28,401 bases of DNA from Clostridiales bacterium (GTDB lineage: Bacteria; Bacillota; Clostridia; TANB77; CAG-508): positions 1 to 28,401 of the forward strand of contig DQFO01000020.1 in NCBI GenBank assembly GCA_003525075.1. The letters run 5' to 3'. Each line of letters opens with the position of its first letter. Positions within the stretch are counted from its first letter, which is position 1. Of the stretch, positions 24,886 through 28,401 are shown one piece after another. Made by a program: the position numbers and the translations under genes. A model generated the notes under the pieces. The model was not told the origin of the DNA. It saw only the letters and a list, made by a program, of their open reading frames with translations, and ran no database searches.

Positions 24886-24900
24886 TCTTCCTCTCTAAAA

Positions 24901-25695
24901 TCATTGATTTTCTGTAAAATATGGTACAAATCCCTCATTTAAATTTCCATTAACATTTATTGTTCCTGCTTTTCCATTTTCTCTTTCCATAATTGATTTT
25001 ATATAGTATGTTTTATCTTTTAAGTTTGTTGCATTTCCTAGATTAATTGTTAAGTTCAAATTATCCAAACTCAATATATATTCATTTTTAACTTGTATTT
25101 TTAATATTTGATCATATATTCCAATCTTTGTCATTTCTTCTTTTATGTGTAATATATTTTCTAATTTCAAATTCAAATCATCATTTTCAAGTCTTTTCTT
25201 TTTTTCAATATTTTCTTCTGTTATTTCCATTCCATATATTGTTACTAACCCTCTTGATTCTTGTGAATAATCTACTATATATCCTTGTTCATCAATATAT
25301 ATATAATATCCATTATCAGTTATTATTTGAAATTCTGCAATTCGTTCTTTTACATTGATTTCTATTGTATCTGGCATTTTTTTTGTTACTATTGCATCTT
25401 CAATATATCCATTTTGCTTTATTCTTACTTTTGATATTATATTAATATTTGAAAATATACTATTTCCTATTTTTATTCCTGATTGTTCTATAATTTTTTG
25501 TTTATCAACTTGTGAATTCCCCATAACTTCTATATTTTTTATTTTAAATGTTGGAGAATTCAATAGATATAAAACAATAATTGTAATTAGCATTATTAAT
25601 ATACTTGTTATTAGTCTTTTCTTTCTTCTTTTTCTTCTCTTTTTTTCTATTTCTCTTTGTTTATTAAAACTACCACTTTTTTTATTTGATGGCAT
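24901..25695 (-). CDS. ftsQ: Cell division protein FtsQ/DivIB
   Basis: Bitopic divisome protein linking early and late division factors. It has 264 residues. A highly basic cytoplasmic tail (KRRKRRKKR) is followed by a membrane span at about 29-46 and a POTRA domain (FKIKNIEVMGNSQVDKQKII), then the FtsQ domain. An ATG with an AGGAAG site starts it. It lies 27 nt after pflA and heads the division genes of the operon. Confidence 0.92.
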   Translation of the reverse strand: MPSNKKSGSFNKQREIEKKRRKRRKKRLITSILIMLITIIVLYLLNSPTFKIKNIEVMGNSQVDKQKIIEQSGIKIGNSIFSNINIISKVRIKQNGYIEDAIVTKKMPDTIEINVKERIAEFQIITDNGYYIYIDEQGYIVDYSQESRGLVTIYGMEITEENIEKKKRLENDDLNLKLENILHIKEEMTKIGIYDQILKIQVKNEYILSLDNLNLTINLGNATNLKDKTYYIKSIMERENGKAGTINVNGNLNEGFVPYFTENQ

Positions 25696-25722
25696 ACTTC
25701 TTCCTCACCTTCAAATATATTT

Positions 25723-26454
25723 TTACTCAATTCCTAATATCTTTTTCGCTCTTTCTTCATCTTCTAATGTTGCATCTCTTACACCTTCTAATTCATATTT
25801 TTGTCCAAGTTTTTCCCATTTGTATTTTCCCATACTATGATATTTTAAAATTTGAACTTTTTCTACAGTTTTTAATGTTGCTAAAAATTCTTTTAGTTTT
25901 ACCAAATCTTTTTCATCATCAGTATATCCTGGAACTAGTACTTGTCTAATCCACATTTTTTTGTTATTTTCGCTTAAATATCTAGCAAATTCTAATTCTT
26001 TTTTATTTGAAAATCCAACTAAATCTTTACATTTTTCATCATCTATATGTTTTATATCTAATAAAACTAAATCTGTATATTTAAGTACTTCTTTTATATC
26101 TTCTGTAATATTAAACATTCCTGATGTATCTATACATGTATTTATTTTTTCTTCTTTTAATCTTTTAAAAAATTCTATTAAAAATTTTACCTGTAGTAAT
26201 GGTTCTCCACCTGTTACTGTTACTCCACCACCTGATAAATTCATATATGTTTTATATCTTTTTACTTTTTCTATTATTTCTTCTAATGTTTTTTCTTCAC
26301 CTAATGTCATATCCCATGTATCTCTATTATGACAATATTTACATTTTAAACTACATCCTTGCAAAAACAAAACAAATCTTATTCCTGGTCCATCAACTGT
26401 TCCAAAGCTTTCTATTGAATGCACTTTCGCTACATTATTTAATTTGTTTTCCAT
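25723..26454 (-). CDS. pflA: Pyruvate formate-lyase activating enzyme (radical SAM)
   Basis: Uses a [4Fe-4S] cluster and S-adenosylmethionine to install the glycyl radical on pyruvate formate-lyase under anaerobic conditions. It has 243 residues from the chosen start. The cluster motif is Cys34-x3-Cys38-x2-Cys41; GGGVTVTGGEPLLQ binds SAM; DTSGM and DLVLLDIKHID are family-typical. GGAGG lies 5 nt before ATG 26454; the upstream in-frame ATG at 26466 overlaps that site. The partner pfl gene is not in the window, so a different glycyl-radical enzyme as target is possible. It is placed first in the ftsQ operon, which is an odd neighbour. Confidence 0.92.
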   Translation of the reverse strand: MENKLNNVAKVHSIESFGTVDGPGIRFVLFLQGCSLKCKYCHNRDTWDMTLGEEKTLEEIIEKVKRYKTYMNLSGGGVTVTGGEPLLQVKFLIEFFKRLKEEKINTCIDTSGMFNITEDIKEVLKYTDLVLLDIKHIDDEKCKDLVGFSNKKELEFARYLSENNKKMWIRQVLVPGYTDDEKDLVKLKEFLATLKTVEKVQILKYHSMGKYKWEKLGQKYELEGVRDATLEDEERAKKILGIE

Positions 26455-26490
26455 GTAAACCTCCATTATTCTTTGTATTGACTACTATAT

Positions 26491-26519
26491 ATTTTACTCT
26501 ATGAATGTGAAAATATCAA
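26491..26519 (-). promoter_or_regulatory. Promoter of the pflA-ftsQ operon
   Basis: TTGATA (26519-26514), 17-nt spacer, TAAAAT (26496-26491), about 30 nt before the start codon. Confidence 0.6.
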
Positions 26520-26543
26520 GATATTCTTGTTATTTTTTATTAT

Positions 26544-26592
26544 AAAAAATTGCCACATCCAAAGTATAAATACTTTAAAATGTGGCAATTTT
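26544..26592 (-). terminator. Terminator of the 26594-27046 gene
   Basis: A long hairpin has outer arms of 13 bp (AAAATTGCCACAT with its complement) and an inner AAAGTA/TACTTT stem, followed on the minus strand by TTTTTTATAAT. It begins right at the stop codon and also shields pflA from read-through. Confidence 0.88.
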
Positions 26593-26593
26593 G

Positions 26594-27046
26594 TTAACTA
26601 GCCATCTGACTAGTTGTCGCGTTCCAAAGAGTCAACGCAGTCTGCAAACTAATCGGCCCCACACTAAATGAGTAACCAGAATCAGCAGAGCTATAACTCG
26701 TCTGGGTAATAGTGATTCCTTCAATCGGGCTCGTAACTTGTTTCTGACTATCCCACTGGCTTCCCTTAATAGAGAAGTCAAAATACAGTCCAGAATTCAA
26801 ATTACCATGGATACGGACCGTAGATCCTTCACCATAACCATACTGCTTCCACTGACCATCACCAAGATCAATGGTCTGATCGATTTCGTTCCAACTGTCT
26901 TGATACCAATTCGTCGAAACGTTGTTGCCCATAAGGGCCATGAGCTGAAGCCAGTTCATGTTGTTGTAGTTCTGATTTCCGTTAGCATTGCCACCAGAAA
27001 GCAGAATCTGCAAGACCATAACGATTACAACAATGATGTTTTGCAT
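26594..27046 (-). CDS. Unrecognised, probably exported small protein, 150 residues
   Basis: No family is recognised. Residues 1-16 are hydrophobic (MQNIIVVIVMVLQILL) with almost no basic residue before them, so this is either an unusual signal peptide or a membrane anchor. Then comes an Asn/Gly/Gln-rich stretch (18-32), a Trp-rich middle, and a Ser/Thr/Gly-rich part with strand-like alternation (STVRIHGNLNSGLYFDFSI) suggesting a beta-sandwich. There is no Cys. Base and codon use are much richer in G+C than mazF or pflA beside it. GGAGG lies 7 nt before the ATG. It is a one-gene unit with a consensus promoter and its own terminator. A secreted peptide or surface role is inference only. Confidence 0.75.
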   Translation of the reverse strand: MQNIIVVIVMVLQILLSGGNANGNQNYNNMNWLQLMALMGNNVSTNWYQDSWNEIDQTIDLGDGQWKQYGYGEGSTVRIHGNLNSGLYFDFSIKGSQWDSQKQVTSPIEGITITQTSYSSADSGYSFSVGPISLQTALTLWNATTSQMAS

Positions 27047-27078
27047 GATGTTTCCTCCATTTTTCGTTACGTGTGTTT

Positions 27079-27096
27079 TTTATAAGGTTTTTACCT
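27079..27096 (-). promoter_or_regulatory. Inverted repeat in the leader of the 26594-27046 gene
   Basis: ATAAGGT and ACCTTAT flank an AAAA loop, 7 bp perfect, about 17 nt downstream of the -10. It is a candidate operator or leader hairpin. Confidence 0.45.
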
Positions 27097-27112
27097 TATT
27101 CTTACATTTATA

Positions 27113-27141
27113 ATTATACTATATTTAATCTCTTATGTCAA
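27113..27141 (-). promoter_or_regulatory. Promoter of the 26594-27046 gene, overlapping the mazF stop
   Basis: Perfect TTGACA (27141-27136), 17-nt spacer, perfect TATAAT (27118-27113). The TGA inside TTGACA is the stop codon of mazF (27140-27138). Confidence 0.88.
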
Positions 27142-27485
27142 TCTAATCCGAAACTTATCCCTAATGCATTATTTAATTCATTAATTATTTTATTATCATC
27201 TATATGCCCTATTTTTTCTTTTAATCTACTTTTATCTATTGTTCTAATTTGCTCTACTAATACAACAGAATTATTCTTAAGTCCACTTGTATTTTCTCTT
27301 ATTTCAATATGTGTAGGTAATTTAGTTTTATTAGTTTGAGAAGTTATAGCTGCTGCAATTACAGTTGGACTATATTTATTTCCTAAATCATTTTGAATTA
27401 TTAAAACTGGTCTAATTCCTCCTTGCTCTGATCCAATAACTGGACTTAAATCTGCATAAAACATATCTCCTCTTTTTACTATCAT
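27138..27485 (-). CDS. ndoA: MazF/NdoA (EndoA)-type mRNA interferase toxin
   Basis: A sequence-specific endoribonuclease of the PemK/MazF family; the Bacillus homologue cuts mRNA at UACAU. It has 115 residues from ATG 27485, chosen because GGAG lies 8 nt upstream; a GTG at 27494 overlaps that site. The start MIVKRGDMFYADLSPVIGSE and the segments RPVLIIQND, AAITSQ and VEQIRTIDK are diagnostic. No MazE/NdoAI-type antitoxin gene lies beside it; upstream is a LolA-like gene, which in Bacillus is separated from ndoA by alr and ndoAI. No terminator follows before the next promoter. Confidence 0.93.
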   Translation of the reverse strand: MIVKRGDMFYADLSPVIGSEQGGIRPVLIIQNDLGNKYSPTVIAAAITSQTNKTKLPTHIEIRENTSGLKNNSVVLVEQIRTIDKSRLKEKIGHIDDNKIINELNNALGISFGLD

Positions 27486-27566
27486 ATTCTTCACTCCTAA
27501 GTTTTCTATATATCAAGTCTATATATTTGTATTTTTCTTAGTTCGAAGTAGAGATAGTTTTAAAAC

Positions 27567-28175
27567 TTACACATTAATCTCTACCTCATTATATAATATG
27601 TAAATTCTTTCTTTTTGTTTATTATCTTTTATTTCTAATTTTACTGGCTTATATGTTTTTTTATTTATATATAATATCTTTTCTTTTACATAAATATTTT
27701 CTTTATCATTTTTTACTTTCATTATTATTTCATCATCTTTTTCTTCATAATTAGATTCATTACTATTTTTATACTCATCTATAAACATCGATAAGTCTAA
27801 ATTATTATTTTCTAAATTTGTATAATTTTCTATTATTTCATTTAAGTTTAGGTTGCTATTTTCTATTTTTAAATTTTTTCCATCATTAATTATTTTTACT
27901 CCTGCTATATTACTTGGCTCAATTACTTCTTGAATATGTTCTTTATCTTTTTGATATTTTTGCTTTAATATATATTTATTACTATTTTTATTACTTGTTA
28001 TATTTACTGTTACTTCTGCTTCATAAGAACTAAGATTTAAAATATAGTCTACTATTTCTTGACTATTTTTATTATTACCAATTTTCAAATTTTTAATGCT
28101 ATTTTTGTAAAAAATAAAGCCAACACTTATAATGAAAATTATAAACAATAAAATTAAATAATATTTTTTCTTCAT
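27567..28175 (-). CDS. LolA-fold membrane-anchored protein, YdcC/GerS-like
   Basis: A 202-residue protein with a basic start (MKKK), a membrane span at about 5-23 without a lipobox Cys, and an extracellular domain rich in Lys, Asn and Glu. Alternating strands and the run SSYEAEVTVNITSNKNS, then QKYQKDKEHIQEVIEPSN, resemble LolA-like domains of Bacillus YdcC and clostridial GerS (a germination lipoprotein). The position directly upstream of mazF fits: in Bacillus the order is ydcC-alr-ndoAI-ndoA. Identity rests on this context and a weak pattern match. The stop codon lies within an inverted repeat (27548-27555 with 27577-27584). Confidence 0.7.
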   Translation of the reverse strand: MKKKYYLILLFIIFIISVGFIFYKNSIKNLKIGNNKNSQEIVDYILNLSSYEAEVTVNITSNKNSNKYILKQKYQKDKEHIQEVIEPSNIAGVKIINDGKNLKIENSNLNLNEIIENYTNLENNNLDLSMFIDEYKNSNESNYEEKDDEIIMKVKNDKENIYVKEKILYINKKTYKPVKLEIKDNKQKERIYILYNEVEINV

Positions 28176-28241
28176 ATTTGCTCCTTTTCTAACAATATTA
28201 ATTAATTTTATTATTCAAAAAAGTTTTTATGCTTTTAAACA

Positions 28242-28269
28242 TAAAAAAAGAACTAAAACCTTAGTTCTT
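28242..28269 (-). terminator. Terminator of the tRNA-Asp(?)-Phe unit
   Basis: On the minus strand an 8-bp stem AAGAACTA/TAGTTCTT is followed by a run of T, starting 6 nt beyond the encoded CCA of tRNA-Phe. Confidence 0.8.
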
Positions 28270-28274
28270 CATTT

Positions 28275-28350
28275 TGGTGGCTTCAAGTGGAATCGAACCA
28301 CTGACACGGGGATTTTCAGTCCCCTGCTCTACCAACTGAGCTATAAAGCC
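28275..28350 (-). tRNA. tRNA-Phe (anticodon GAA)
   Basis: A complete 76-nt cloverleaf. The acceptor GGCTTTA pairs with TGAAGCC, the D arm contains AGCTCAGTTGGTAGAGC, the anticodon loop CTGAAAA gives anticodon GAA, and the T loop is TTCGATT. The 3' CCA is encoded. Confidence 0.96.
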
Positions 28351-28369
28351 ATACCCTTATATAAAAAAA

Positions 28370-28401
28370 TGGCGACCTGGAACGGGCTCGAACCGTCGAC
28401 C
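28370..28401 (-). tRNA. 3' part of a tRNA, probably tRNA-Asp
   Basis: Only the T arm and 3' acceptor strand are in the window: the T stem GACGG/CCGTT with loop TTCGAGC, acceptor strand CCAGGTC, discriminator G and encoded CCA. Discriminator G is usual for Asp and Asn, and Asp is often next to Phe. The anticodon lies outside the window. It is 19 nt upstream of tRNA-Phe and probably co-transcribed with it. Confidence 0.75.

Noticed and set aside
1..28401. CRISPR array, insertion sequence or prophage
   Set aside because: No regularly spaced identical repeats, no transposase or integrase, and no phage structural genes were seen on either strand.

Overview
The window is a stretch of chromosome from a very AT-rich, low-GC Gram-positive bacterium, most likely a spore-forming anaerobic member of the Clostridia. 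The evidence is the pair spoIIGA-sigE downstream of ftsA-ftsZ, a glmS ribozyme in front of glmS, a radical-SAM pyruvate formate-lyase activase, a WalR-type regulator, a MazF/NdoA toxin, and TTG starts combined with strong GGAGG ribosome binding sites. The species cannot be named from the sequence.

Layout. A terminator (31-65) closes something to the left. A small unrecognised gene (236-697, +) follows and converges on rpoB-rpoC (8206-792, -). rpoB has its own strong promoter and a leader of about 430 nt full of hairpins; no ribosomal protein genes are linked to it. Divergent from rpoB is an unrecognised 385-residue protein (8882-10039, +). Then come the glmS ribozyme and glmS (+), an M23 peptidase (-) and an RluA-type pseudouridine synthase (+). 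Next are two unrecognised genes (14499-14789 and 15160-16089, both -) on either side of tRNA-Thr(CGT). A walR-like regulator (+) and a methionine gamma-lyase/YnbB-family PLP protein (-) follow. The right third is a division and sporulation block on the minus strand, in transcription order pflA, ftsQ(divIB), two DUF881 genes, sbp (DUF1290), ftsA, ftsZ, spoIIGA, sigE. To its right lie an unrecognised secreted-looking protein (26594-27046, -), mazF/ndoA, a LolA-like (YdcC/GerS-like) gene, tRNA-Phe and the 3' part of another tRNA, probably Asp.

How the genes work together. The ftsQ-to-sigE block joins division (FtsQ, FtsA, FtsZ) to asymmetric-septum-dependent sporulation signalling (SpoIIGA processes pro-sigma-E), an arrangement known in endospore formers. 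The LolA-like gene next to mazF is a remnant of the ydcC-alr-ndoAI-ndoA order known in Bacillus, here without alr and the antitoxin.

Main unusual point. Five unrecognised genes (236-697, 8882-10039, 14499-14789, 15160-16089, 26594-27046) are each complete single-gene transcription units: a near-consensus sigma-A promoter, a strong ribosome binding site and a private terminator. They sit between core genes, and several differ visibly from their neighbours in base and codon use. They resemble phage 'morons' placed in a bacterial chromosome. No transposase, integrase, CRISPR array or rRNA is visible.
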